Below, piece after piece: positions 14,903 through 21,856 of a stretch of DNA of 21,856 nt. The DNA is taken from the NCBI GenBank assembly GCA_009665115.1, contig WJXE01000007.1, forward strand, positions 1 through 21,856, read 5' to 3'. This DNA comes from Nitrosopumilales archaeon. GTDB taxonomy: Archaea > Thermoproteota > Nitrososphaeria > Nitrososphaerales > Nitrososphaeraceae. Numbering within the stretch: the first letter of the stretch is position 1; each line of letters opens with the position of its first letter. The translations under genes were made by a program, and so were the position numbers. The notes beneath the pieces were generated by a model. The model worked only from the letters and a program-made list of their open reading frames with translations. It searched no databases and was not told where the DNA came from.

Positions 14903-15886
14903 GTGGAAGCTGCCGTCTTCGAAAGACCAGGTTTAGAATTTTTAAAGTTGATCGACGTAGAAGAACCAAAAATAACAGATCACGATGTATTAATACGTCT
15001 TAAGGTGGCCGGGGTAAACCCAATCGATTATCGTGCGGTGTCTGGTGGAGTAGAAGTAAAACCTTTACCCCACATCCCAGGAGCTGAACTGAGTGGCGTG
15101 GTAGAGAGGATTGGAAATCATGTGACGAACATTAAGGAAGGTGACAGAGTTATTGTATATAGCAGAGTGTTCGATGGAACCTGCGATTTATGCTTAAATC
15201 AATCTGAAATGCTATGCAGAAACGGAGGAATAATAGGTGTGGTAACTAATGGGGGCTTTGCAGAGTACATTTCAGTTCCGGAACGAAATGTGTTTAAAAT
15301 ACCCGATGAAATGGATTGGGATTTAGCTGCGAGCTTGTCAATAAGTATTTTAACAGCTTTTCATGCCTTAAAGGAAGCCTCACTAAAAGTAAATGACTGC
15401 CTGATCGTCTTTGGTGCCTCAGGGAATACTGGCATGATGGCTCTTCAATTTGGTAAGAAAATTGGAGCAAGCGTTATTGGAGTTTCTAAGCAGCACTGGA
15501 TAACTAATTTCGGAGCTGATTATGTCATAGGGGATTACGATAAAGTAGTAGAAAGGGTTGATGAAATTACTGAGGGTAGAATGGCAGATGTTGTTTTAAA
15601 TTCGCTTGGTGTAAAGACATGGGATAGTAGCTTTGCCTCTGTTGGTGTAAATGGAAGGTTAGTAACATTTGGAAGCTTAACGGGAGCTGACGTAAAATTA
15701 AATATTCAATCTCTTTATTATAAGCAAATAAAATTAATAGGCGCCACTGGAGGTAACCGGAAAGAGCTCCAAGAGATTCTTACTACTTTTTCTGCCAAAG
15801 ATCTTAAGGTTAAGGTATGGAAGAGGTTCAGCATTCAAGATGCTAGGCATTATCTGATAAAGGTAGAGAGTGAAGAATTCTGCTAG
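14903..15886 (+). CDS. Medium-chain dehydrogenase/quinone-oxidoreductase-like
   Basis: Member of the MDR superfamily, 327 residues, expected to use NAD(P)H on an unknown substrate. The N-terminal GroES-like domain has KVAGVNPIDYRAVSG (about 34-48) and HIPGAELSGVV (57-67). GVNPIDY is typical of quinone oxidoreductase branches and lacks the catalytic-zinc cysteine of alcohol dehydrogenases. A structural-zinc lobe is partly kept: C94, C97 and C105, but the first ligand of the usual CGxCxxC is D91. The Rossmann fold starts at IVFGASGNTGMMALQFGKKIG (about 168-188). GTG 14903 is set by the TATA box and the family N-terminus. It is monocistronic by its own promoter; a hairpin plus short T-run follows. 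Confidence 0.88.
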   Translation: MEAAVFERPGLEFLKLIDVEEPKITDHDVLIRLKVAGVNPIDYRAVSGGVEVKPLPHIPGAELSGVVERIGNHVTNIKEGDRVIVYSRVFDGTCDLCLNQSEMLCRNGGIIGVVTNGGFAEYISVPERNVFKIPDEMDWDLAASLSISILTAFHALKEASLKVNDCLIVFGASGNTGMMALQFGKKIGASVIGVSKQHWITNFGADYVIGDYDKVVERVDEITEGRMADVVLNSLGVKTWDSSFASVGVNGRLVTFGSLTGADVKLNIQSLYYKQIKLIGATGGNRKELQEILTTFSAKDLKVKVWKRFSIQDARHYLIKVESEEFC

Positions 15887-15893
15887 AAATAAA

Positions 15894-15918
15894 AGGTTGA
15901 CACTGTAAACCTCTTTTC
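15894..15918 (+). terminator. Hairpin plus short T-run after the dehydrogenase
   Basis: AGGTT/AACCT stem (15894-15898 with 15908-15912, 9-nt loop) followed by CTTTTC, starting 8 nt after the stop codon. It fits a weak intrinsic-type terminator. Confidence 0.4.
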
Positions 15919-16546
15919 ATGAACGATCTTACCAAGATTCGTAGTTTATACCTCTGATTAAATGCCCAGTTATTCATCGTCGCGCCACCATCCTTTTCGG
16001 TACTGACAACACACTCATACTCCGGCTCAAGAGCAGTTCCACTCCGTACAGATATATATCAAGTCATATTCCGTCAGCAGAGGTCTAGAATCAGCCAGAG
16101 TAATCACCAAAGGGATGTATAGGCAGATACGGCCAAGCTGCTCATGCCACAAGTACGACAGTATCGATAGTGTCACGGTTTAAGATTGATAGAATGTTGT
16201 TTAAAGATAAAGAAAGAGAAACGTACGTAGCGGGTCTGTTAAGCGCTATATATGTACTCTGCATTGCTATATGATAGCCGCAAAGGAGCAGGAGAAATTG
16301 AAATTCAAACGATTAATTCGACATATCCGATAGATTCATGAATCAGGCTCTAACCGAGGTGTGACTGCAGAGATACTATCAAAATAAAGACATTGGCTCG
16401 CTACCCGCTACTTAAAAACTATGTATAACAACGTTTCGCCTGCTATCCAATCCCTTTGCAATTTCTGACTGACGGCGCATTGCGTAACCAACCTCGCCTC
16501 ATGATTTGATGCAGTTAGTCTTGGAATTCTTCGGTCTTTTGATTGA
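15919..16546 (+). other. Long spacer without recognised gene
   Basis: About 630 bp between the dehydrogenase and the convergent small exported protein gene. No frame above about 40 codons looks coding on either strand. A strong TATA-like CTATATAT at 16246-16253 on the plus strand has only a 20-codon frame (ATG 16271) downstream, so any transcript would be a small RNA or micropeptide. No tRNA cloverleaf or known RNA was recognised. Confidence 0.5.
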
Positions 16547-16894
16547 TTAGTGTGTTTTATTAGTAGCAGATTTCGTTACTCCTGCGGCTCTAGCTACATA
16601 GTATTGATCTACTTTCCCATTATGACATGCGTCTAAAGCTCCATTATTAGCAGCACACACTTCAGTAACGACGTTTTTAAGTTGTCTATCACAAGCCTGT
16701 AATCCATTTGGTAAAGAGTTCAGACAAAAGTCAAGTATGCTGTTCAACCTTGCGTTAAGTTCACTTTGATTAACTCCAATAGTAGTAGGAGCGTTTGATG
16801 ATGATCGATTATAGAGCGAAACAGCGCCGACCAAAACTGATGAACCAAGGACAGCCATCAGTCCGATCACCATCACTTTTTTGGCGGATACCAC
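16547..16894 (-). CDS. Small exported or membrane-anchored four-cysteine protein
   Basis: A 115-residue protein with a positively charged N-terminus (SAKK), a hydrophobic stretch VMVIGLMAVLGSSVLVGAVSL (about 7-27) acting as signal or anchor, a Ser/Asn-rich segment, then an extracytoplasmic helical domain with four cysteines spaced C-x10-C-x11-C-x9-C (DFC, QAC, EVC, DAC). The spacing suggests two disulfides outside the cell. It ends in a short basic tail. GTG 16894 is preferred because a TATA-like element lies about 30 nt upstream; ATG 16873 is possible. I do not recognise a named family. It stands alone between long spacers. Confidence 0.7.
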   Translation of the reverse strand: MVSAKKVMVIGLMAVLGSSVLVGAVSLYNRSSSNAPTTIGVNQSELNARLNSILDFCLNSLPNGLQACDRQLKNVVTEVCAANNGALDACHNGKVDQYYVARAAGVTKSATNKTH

Positions 16895-16921
16895 TTTTGT
16901 ACATTACTGAAGTTCATGACG

Positions 16922-16929
16922 TGTATATA
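16922..16929 (-). promoter_or_regulatory. TATA-like element of the four-cysteine protein gene
   Basis: Read on the minus strand, TATATACA lies about 30 nt upstream of the GTG at 16894 and would give a leaderless or near-leaderless mRNA. Confidence 0.45.
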
Positions 16930-17066
16930 GTTATAGGGCATTCCTTTAAGGATCTTTTGACAATGAATACTCAGTTGCACTAATAGTTCGAGAATGGCAA
17001 TAAAAATATACTAAATAGGCAAAAAATAATGCCGCATTAGTTGTAGTAATTCCAAAGAGGAATCGC

Positions 17067-17186
17067 GTGCATACCAGTTTGATGGGAATACAACATGGCA
17101 GAAAAAAGTCCCCTGAAGCAGGGTCTAACCTTATGGTCTTCGGTGAACGATATTTAATAGAGCACGAATTTACCCGGTTTAGTTAA
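17067..17186 (+). CDS. Possible 39-residue small protein
   Basis: GTG 17067 to TAA 17184-17186, with a purine-rich AAAGAGG six bases ahead that could act as a ribosome binding site and AT-rich TATA-like DNA near 17004-17014. The peptide is basic and polar (contains GIQHGRKKSPEAG and ends LIEHEFTRFS). Frames of this length occur by chance, so support is weak. Confidence 0.2.
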   Translation: MHTSLMGIQHGRKKSPEAGSNLMVFGERYLIEHEFTRFS

Positions 17187-17200
17187 TCACTACAGATATT

Positions 17201-17317
17201 GTGTTCTATTTGACTGACCCTCTAAAGATAGATCTTATTGCCGCAGGCTTGGTGGGCTTGCCAGAAATACCAATTCCTATCGCCGTGCTTGGAAGACTTT
17301 ATGATAAAGTGGATTAA
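17201..17317 (+). CDS. Possible 38-residue hydrophobic small protein
   Basis: GTG 17201 (or TTG 17210) to TAA 17315-17317. The peptide contains KIDLIAAGLVGLPEIPIPIA followed by VLGRLYDKVD, a single hydrophobic stretch rich in Pro/Ile. It begins 14 nt after the preceding small frame, so the two might be one unit. No ribosome binding site is clear. Weak candidate. Confidence 0.22.
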   Translation: MFYLTDPLKIDLIAAGLVGLPEIPIPIAVLGRLYDKVD

Positions 17318-17478
17318 ATTGATAGAAAGTAAGAATATTTAGAAAAGAAATAACCGTCAATATAATGTTCAAAAAGATACGACTTGACTCAATCGCAGAA
17401 CCAACAGAACCGTTAATTTAACCTATTAACAATCCCAACCACTCTTGGTACTAACTAAGAAATATAGTGCTCATGGTG
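17318..17478 (+). other. Spacer 3' of the tfb gene
   Basis: AT-rich stretch holding a short palindrome GTTAATTTAAC at 17413-17423 and no gene. Together with 16895-17066 it makes up the rest of the spacer between the four-cysteine protein gene and tfb. Confidence 0.4.
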
Positions 17479-18381
17479 CTAACTCAAATCGAGATGATTT
17501 CTTAGATTCCTGCATATGTTTCTGATGGTCACTTCTGTTACCCCTGCTGTTTGTGCGAAAACTGTCTGGCTTATACTACCTCCATAAATCAGACATGATA
17601 GGTAAAGAATTGACGCTGCAAGTCCCATAGGGCTTTTTCCCGCAGAGAGCTCACTTTTAGTAGCAGCATTCATGATATTGATTGCTTTCTGCTTTATCTT
17701 CTGGTTCAGGTTAATCTGGTTCGCGATCCTAGCAATGCACTTTGTTGGATCGACCGTAGGAATTCTGATGTCAAGTTCAATTACCATATCCCTGTACTCC
17801 CGCGAAATTGCTTTGCGTTTAAGGTTACTTATTAGACAAATCTCCTTAAGCGTTCTTGGAGTTCCTTCTTGCCTGCATGCCAGGTAGAGAGCCGCGGCTA
17901 ATGCTGCTGCTGTTTGCCTTCCACGTACCAATCCTCTTTCATGGGCTTTTCTGTAGATGTACGCAGTTTTCTCGATTATTGCATCGGGAAGTCCAAGTTT
18001 ATCCTTCAATATGTTAAGTTGATTAAAGGCAGTCCTGAGGTTTCTATTAGCGCTAGCTTGGGTTCTAAGATCCCATGTCCTCAACCTTCCCATTGTAGAA
18101 CGCATAGATGCATCCAACACCTGCCCTCTAGCATCTTTACGGCCTCTTCCAATCATTGTATATAGTCCCATGTCGTGACGAGCCAATGAGGTAGGCATTC
18201 CTGTCCTCCGTCTATCTTTTGCTTCTTCAGAATTCACGAAATCGCGCCATTCTTGTCTGGTGTCTTGAATTTTATCAGAAATTACTAGACCACATTTACT
18301 ACAAACTATCTCACCAGTCAATAGGTCTGTGATAATAGTCTGATCTTCCTTGCACATTGAGCATACTGTTGAATTTTGCAT
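17479..18381 (-). CDS. tfb: Transcription initiation factor B (TFB/TFIIB)
   Basis: Archaeal general transcription factor that binds TBP-DNA and the BRE and recruits RNA polymerase. It has 300 residues. The N-terminal zinc ribbon has C7, C10, C27 and C30 (CSMC, CSKC). A B-reader/linker segment follows (QEWRDF, then RRTGMPTSLARHDMGLYTMIG). Two cyclin repeats come next: first about 105-195 with RGLVRGRQTAAALAAALYLA, second about 200-295 with SELSAGKSPMGLAASILYLS and a C-terminal helix GVTEVTIRNICRNL. ATG 18381 is at leaderless distance from a weak TATA-like ACATATCTTAA near 18402-18412 (minus strand). Thaumarchaea usually carry several TFB paralogues, so this may be one of a set. The paralogue number is not determinable here. 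Confidence 0.95.
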   Translation of the reverse strand: MQNSTVCSMCKEDQTIITDLLTGEIVCSKCGLVISDKIQDTRQEWRDFVNSEEAKDRRRTGMPTSLARHDMGLYTMIGRGRKDARGQVLDASMRSTMGRLRTWDLRTQASANRNLRTAFNQLNILKDKLGLPDAIIEKTAYIYRKAHERGLVRGRQTAAALAAALYLACRQEGTPRTLKEICLISNLKRKAISREYRDMVIELDIRIPTVDPTKCIARIANQINLNQKIKQKAINIMNAATKSELSAGKSPMGLAASILYLSCLIYGGSISQTVFAQTAGVTEVTIRNICRNLRNHLDLS

Positions 18382-18532
18382 TATTGTAACGAGGGTAAAG
18401 TGTTAAGATATGTTAGTGACACACAGATTCAAGTATATGAATGTCTGCATTCGTTTTATTGTTTTGGTGGGCTCGCAAACAATTGCGAGAAATTTACATC
18501 TAGGTACAAGAACTAAGTGTAACTGCAAATTC

Positions 18533-19483
18533 TTAAATAAATTCATGATTGTCCTCCGACAAATAGGTCTCTAAAGGAGTTGAAGCTATCTTGTCTTGAG
18601 CAACTTTGATATACTCAGCGTCTATCTCAGTCCCGAGATAATTAAGGCCTAAACGAAGACACGCTAGCGCAGTATTGCCTATTCCCATGAACGGATCATA
18701 AACCAGCATGTTCGGCTTGATTCCATGTAGATTTATGCAACGTTCGGGCAACTTTATGGGAAATACTGCAGGGTGTGGACGCCCTTCCTGGATAGTTGGA
18801 TATGATATGAGCCATACGTTTCCTCTATCTCGTTTATCCTGCTTCGCAGATTTCCACCTTCCGATATTAGTTTTATCTTGGTATGTTACGCCTATTCTTA
18901 ATTTATCCAGTTTTATATTTCCAGTTTTGGTAAAGTGAAAGATATATTCTTGAAGATCGCTTAGGTATCGATCACTAACTATCGGCTTAAAGTGACCAAT
19001 CGATATGTTGCCATACTCACGGAACTCATTATTCTTACCTACGTCCTCTGCATCAATAGAAACAGACTTTATCCAATGAATTGTATTTTGGAGTTCATAA
19101 ATAGTTCTAAATTGAGTGGCAACTTCGAATGGAGATGTTGGATCTACCGGTCTACCTCCAACATTAAGGAAGAACGAGCCGTCGTCTTTTAAAATATCGT
19201 AACTTTTTTCTGCAACATTCTTCATCCATTGTAAATACTTCTCCCTTTCTTTATTGTCTTTGTATATTCCATACTCCTTGTTCATATTATAAGGTGGAGA
19301 AGTAACAATGACATCTACTAAGATTTTTTGATCCTTAAGCTTACTCATGAAGCTCAGACAATCTTCTTGATATATACGGTTGAGGTTAATCAGTGTATTC
19401 AATCCATGTGCGCTCTTTTTTATAACCTTGTCGCATTTTTGAATTAGATGATAACAGTTTGCAGCCAACGCAGGCGGCAGCAT
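18533..19483 (-). CDS. Solitary beta-class DNA methyltransferase (N4-C/N6-A)
   Basis: SAM-dependent site-specific DNA methyltransferase, 316 residues. Catalytic motif IV TSPPYN is at 61-66, and motif I appears later as YDPFMGIGNTALACLRLGLNYLGTEID (about 262-288). The order catalytic region, target recognition, SAM site is that of the beta class. Ser in SPPY is more common in N4-cytosine enzymes, DPPY in N6-adenine enzymes, so N4-cytosine is favoured but not proven. ATG 19483 has GAAAGG directly ahead, and a TATA-like GCTATAAACG about 30 nt upstream. No restriction endonuclease gene lies beside it, so it is an orphan in this window. The first ~30 residues are not typical of the family. Confidence 0.88.
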   Translation of the reverse strand: MLPPALAANCYHLIQKCDKVIKKSAHGLNTLINLNRIYQEDCLSFMSKLKDQKILVDVIVTSPPYNMNKEYGIYKDNKEREKYLQWMKNVAEKSYDILKDDGSFFLNVGGRPVDPTSPFEVATQFRTIYELQNTIHWIKSVSIDAEDVGKNNEFREYGNISIGHFKPIVSDRYLSDLQEYIFHFTKTGNIKLDKLRIGVTYQDKTNIGRWKSAKQDKRDRGNVWLISYPTIQEGRPHPAVFPIKLPERCINLHGIKPNMLVYDPFMGIGNTALACLRLGLNYLGTEIDAEYIKVAQDKIASTPLETYLSEDNHEFI

Positions 19484-19971
19484 CCTTTCGTTTATCTTGA
19501 TGGGGCCGGCGTTTATAGCTACAGCTTAATCGTGGTGGTTGTTTTAGATATGAAGATCCTGATCTAGTGCCGGAGTCGGTAGTTTAATTTATTAGGACGA
19601 TAGGAAACAGAGCAAACTAATCATATCTTTTGGTACTGACAAAGAATCGATGATGAGCGTGTCTAATCCTCGCCTCTCCTCCGTTCTTGAACACTTCTTA
19701 TCTCGTTGTCTCTAAATAACTGGAAATGGAGTAGTGTCTGAGCATCTGATCTATCACTTGATTATTATAAAAGGAATTGGGAATCATCGGGGCACTGGAG
19801 ATCAATAAAATTGATGTTCCAAGTTAAATCTAATTCAGAAAAAAGTCGGCTGTTATTATGGCTTCATGGGTGATCGTAGTGAAAGAACCGCGCTAGTTAG
19901 ATAACAGAATGATTGAGACCCTTTAATGGGAGTATTGGACAACGATAAATTCCGTTATATCCTTCCTGTAA
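19484..19971 (+). other. Spacer without recognised gene
   Basis: About 490 bp between the methyltransferase and the winged-helix regulator, both on the minus strand. It holds the methyltransferase promoter-like element near 19512-19521 and otherwise only short frames. A GATGATGA box at 19650-19657 resembles a C box but has no partner stem. Confidence 0.45.
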
Positions 19972-20328
19972 TTAATCTAACGAGAAAAATTTTTCTAGCC
20001 ACTTTTTTGCGATGTCAAAATTTTGCTCTGCTTCTACAATTACATCGTTATTCTCATATCTAACGTTGATAGCTTTTAATGTACTATGATACAAACTAAA
20101 TTTCTTTCCAGATGGCGTAATCACAATTTTGTCGACTATGAGAAGGCCTTCGTTGAGAAGCCACTTTATTTTTCTAAATGCAGTAGTACGTGGAATATTG
20201 CCATTATCCCTTGTAATATCGTTAAAGGATTTTGAGTGATGCATAACAGAACCCATAATTTCGACAAGTTCGTCATCAGCCAAAGCTGTAAGGAGGGCTC
20301 TCTTTACTTTTTGGCTTTTAACTATCAT
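19972..20328 (-). CDS. Winged-helix DNA-binding regulator
   Basis: A 118-residue protein with one winged helix-turn-helix domain of the ArsR/MarR-like type common in archaea. Helices: KVKRALLTALADDELVEIMG (about 7-26), DITRDNGNIPRTTAFRKIKWLLNEGLL (about 37-63, recognition helix around PRTTAFRKIKWL), then a beta wing LIVDKIVITPSGKKFSLYHS (about 63-82). A short C-terminal part (RYENNDVIVEAEQN and a helix) could mediate dimerisation. No metal-binding cysteines. ATG 20328 is the only good start, with AT-rich DNA upstream. Target genes are unknown; its long upstream spacer may include its own operator. Confidence 0.78.
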   Translation of the reverse strand: MIVKSQKVKRALLTALADDELVEIMGSVMHHSKSFNDITRDNGNIPRTTAFRKIKWLLNEGLLIVDKIVITPSGKKFSLYHSTLKAINVRYENNDVIVEAEQNFDIAKKWLEKFFSLD

Positions 20329-20909
20329 TAGATTCTTTAATTGGATATTAATTGCGCTGGCTATTTAATTTCGTATCGGAGAATGGTACATCTGCTAAAT
20401 AAGAGAGCAGATAAGATAAAAGATTACCAACAGGGTGTAAACCGAAGTGAAGTCAAAGAGCCGTGGATGATCAGCCTCCTTGAATACTAGGCGGGTGAGT
20501 GGCGAGCTCGGTTGTTTATAGTTAATATTTTCTTATTGATCATCCTCCGACAGACAAAACAATTATCGTATATTAGAATGGATGATTACACAAAGGACAA
20601 TAAATTCCCATATATTTCGTTCATACACGATATTGCTGGATGATACAATTTATCTTCTACCGATATACATTACCAGCCTAGATGTTTGTAAATATTATAA
20701 ATTAATCCATATACGTATAAAGTTTATTCAAGAATATTCTCCCGAGTCCTGAATATCTACATGGTAACACGGTTACCTATTAGTACACCAGCTAGCTCTG
20801 CCATTCGCAACTCATATTACAGTTACAATAAATAACTAAATTTGCAAAAAAATATCTGCTTATACAATTAGTAGAGGTAAAATTGGCTATATTGTTTATG
20901 ATAACAAAA
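20329..20909 (+). other. Spacer with a perfect palindrome
   Basis: About 580 bp without a convincing gene. A perfect inverted repeat GGTAAC-ACG-GTTACC lies at 20763-20777, symmetrical like an operator for a dimeric regulator. The rest is AT-rich with scattered TATA-like stretches and frames under 25 codons. Confidence 0.5.
20763..20777 (+). promoter_or_regulatory. Operator-like palindrome
   Basis: GGTAAC and GTTACC are perfect inverted halves separated by ACG. The site is about 430 bp upstream of the winged-helix gene and about 150 bp downstream of the phasin-like gene, so no target promoter is clearly assigned. It could also fold as a weak RNA hairpin. Confidence 0.25.
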
Positions 20910-20928
20910 AGGTACTTTAGTAGTACCT
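20905..20928 (-). terminator. Hairpin/T-run terminator containing the stop codon
   Basis: Read on the minus strand, AGGTACT (20928-20922), loop ACTAA, AGTACCT (20916-20910), then TTTTT. The stop codon TAA of the phasin-like gene lies in the loop region, so the stem begins inside the coding sequence (Arg-Tyr-Tyr end). The form is that of a bacterial-style intrinsic terminator. Confidence 0.6.
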
Positions 20929-21495
20929 ATTATGATCATGTTCTCTCGCAACATCTCTTGATGTCTGTGCAAACGTTTTTGCGGCATTGACTCCTATTCT
21001 CGAAAATTCTTTTATATCATCTTTCTCACGCTGAATAAATGTCTTGAATGTTTCCATATTTGCAAACATCGCATTGTTAGATATTCTCGTTGTAGCTATT
21101 ACGTTATCTGCAAAAGTGCTCACTGTTCTTGCATAGATTTCAGCTGCCCTTCGTGGAGATGCCCAATTATTCCAAAATGTGCCATACGCATTCTCTACAT
21201 ATGGAACCCATGTTGACTGAAATGACTTAATAATCTCCTTTTGAGATTCGAGGTAACTATCAGTAATCTCTTTAGTTGCCTGGAGAGAGTGCTCTTGATA
21301 ATCATTAACTGCTTGTGTATTACGTGGGATGTCTTTTCTTGCTTCCTCTATTGTTCTTTTGATATTATCTTTAGTTTCATCTAATGCTTTGTCGACGGAA
21401 TGGTGTTGCTCAGTTAATGTTGTTCTTGCTTCTCTTGTCTTATCATCTTCAGAAAATGTTGTGGCTGCTCTCTCGGCTTCTCTTTTTGTTGACAT
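20917..21495 (-). CDS. Long-helix phasin-like protein
   Basis: A 192-residue, highly charged, almost wholly helical protein without cysteines or membrane segments. Residues 1-75 are polar coiled-coil-like (TKREAERAATTF, DETKDNIKRTIEEARKD). Residues 75-185 form amphipathic helices with YLESQKEIIKSFQSTWVPYVE, an aromatic hinge YGTFWNNWASPRRAAEIYAR, and ETFKTFIQREKDDIKEFSRIG. This profile resembles phasins (PhaP/PhaE-like proteins coating polyhydroxyalkanoate granules), plausible because some Nitrososphaerales make PHA, but no PHA synthase is in the window. Starts at 21495, 21504 and 21510 are all ATG; 21495 fits the nearest TATA box, 21510 fits a second one. A general stress or structural helical protein is the alternative. 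Confidence 0.65.
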   Translation of the reverse strand: MSTKREAERAATTFSEDDKTREARTTLTEQHHSVDKALDETKDNIKRTIEEARKDIPRNTQAVNDYQEHSLQATKEITDSYLESQKEIIKSFQSTWVPYVENAYGTFWNNWASPRRAAEIYARTVSTFADNVIATTRISNNAMFANMETFKTFIQREKDDIKEFSRIGVNAAKTFAQTSRDVAREHDHNRYY

Positions 21496-21515
21496 ACTTT
21501 TCATTGGCATCAATG

Positions 21516-21523
21516 ATATATAG
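21516..21523 (-). promoter_or_regulatory. TATA box of the phasin-like gene
   Basis: On the minus strand TCTATATAT is centred about 25 nt ahead of the ATG at 21495. A second AT-rich box (TTTAATA, 21531-21537) is at similar distance from the ATG at 21510, so two transcript starts are possible. Confidence 0.4.
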
Positions 21524-21537
21524 ATGTTGGTATTAAA

Positions 21538-21856
21538 TGGTGTTAAATTCCGTTAAAAGCCAGCAAGATGCTGTTTTACATCAAGAATCTAAATTGCTGT
21601 AGTAATAATCGAACAGATTTATAACAATGGGAGAATTACAACATAATCAGCCTTTCCTTCGAAGACGTCCCGACGCGGCGTATTCAATCTTCACCCACTG
21701 TTAACGGGAATAATAATGTTTTTTAGAATACCTTGTTCCGCAATTAAAAGAATGATATACAAAAACAGTGATCCAATCTTGCGTGAAAGATGTAGAAAAA
21801 CTCAAAAAAGTATGAAGTTGGTCATTGTACCAAATGGTGCATGTGAGCAGCATAAT
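21538..21856 (+). other. Window-end spacer without supported gene
   Basis: About 320 bp upstream of the phasin-like gene. A plus-strand frame from ATG 21716 stays open to the window end (47 codons), but it has no clear promoter or recognisable domain, so it is not called as a gene. The right edge may cut a real gene. Confidence 0.4.

Noticed and set aside
19650..19740. GATGATGA ... CTGA pattern recalling a C/D-box guide RNA
   Set aside because: The distance is long, no terminal stem forms, and no internal D'/C' boxes are visible.
21716..21856. Plus-strand frame from ATG 21716 open to the window end
   Set aside because: Only 47 codons are visible, with no promoter-like sequence at proper distance and no recognisable domain.
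1..21856. Search by eye for tRNA, rRNA, CRISPR arrays, insertion sequences, integrases and phage genes
   Set aside because: No cloverleaf with a T-loop consensus, no spaced direct repeats, and no transposase or integrase motifs were seen; a computational scan was not possible.

Overview
The window looks like a chromosomal segment of an ammonia-oxidising archaeon of the Thaumarchaeota (Nitrososphaerota), probably of the Nitrososphaerales. The signs are archaeal information-processing genes (family B DNA polymerase, TFB, GINS, archaeal-type AsnRS, TruD, archaeal NFACT), a cobalamin gene group, aspartate transcarbamoylase regulatory chain, AT-rich DNA with long spacers, and many TATA-like boxes centred about 25-30 nt upstream of start codons, the pattern of leaderless archaeal transcripts. 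The phasin-like protein and loose gene packing suggest a soil-type lineage of the Nitrosocosmicus/Nitrososphaera kind. This placement is inferred from protein features and was not tested by phylogeny.

Layout. 1-1065 (-): N-terminal part of DNA polymerase B, cut by the window edge. 1404-2845 (+): a small PH-like protein, a 30-bp tandem duplication, pyrI, and a small conserved-looking hypothetical. 3068-6279 (-): a tightly overlapping operon read as NFACT/RqcH-like protein, CBS protein with zinc ribbon, and Mut7-C ribonuclease-fold protein. 6433-8936 (+): a three-helix membrane protein (possibly EMC6-like), then cbiT, cbiL and cbiF of corrin-ring synthesis. 9024-11044 (+): an unknown (perhaps GAF-like) protein and TruD. 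11045-11971: a long spacer with a candidate structured RNA and a probable 57-residue leaderless gene. 11972-13282 (-): asnS. 13409-15886 (+): a small protein, a GINS replication factor with a poly-Thr linker and no normal start codon, and a medium-chain dehydrogenase. 15887-21856: sparse, mostly minus-strand genes separated by 0.5-0.7 kb spacers: a small exported four-cysteine protein, TFB, a solitary beta-class DNA methyltransferase, a winged-helix regulator and a phasin-like helical protein with a hairpin/T-run terminator.

How genes work together. The NFACT-CBS-Mut7-C overlap suggests co-translation of a ribosome-rescue factor with a predicted RNase. cbiT/cbiL/cbiF are three steps of one pathway, with cbiL and cbiF overlapping. 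PolB, GINS, TFB, AsnRS and TruD are core housekeeping functions. I saw no tRNA, rRNA, CRISPR array, insertion sequence or phage genes. No complete novel system is evident. The points most worth following are the RqcH/Mut7-C operon, the GINS start and repeat-expanded linker, the candidate RNA plus small gene at 11.1-11.5 kb, and the phasin-like protein.
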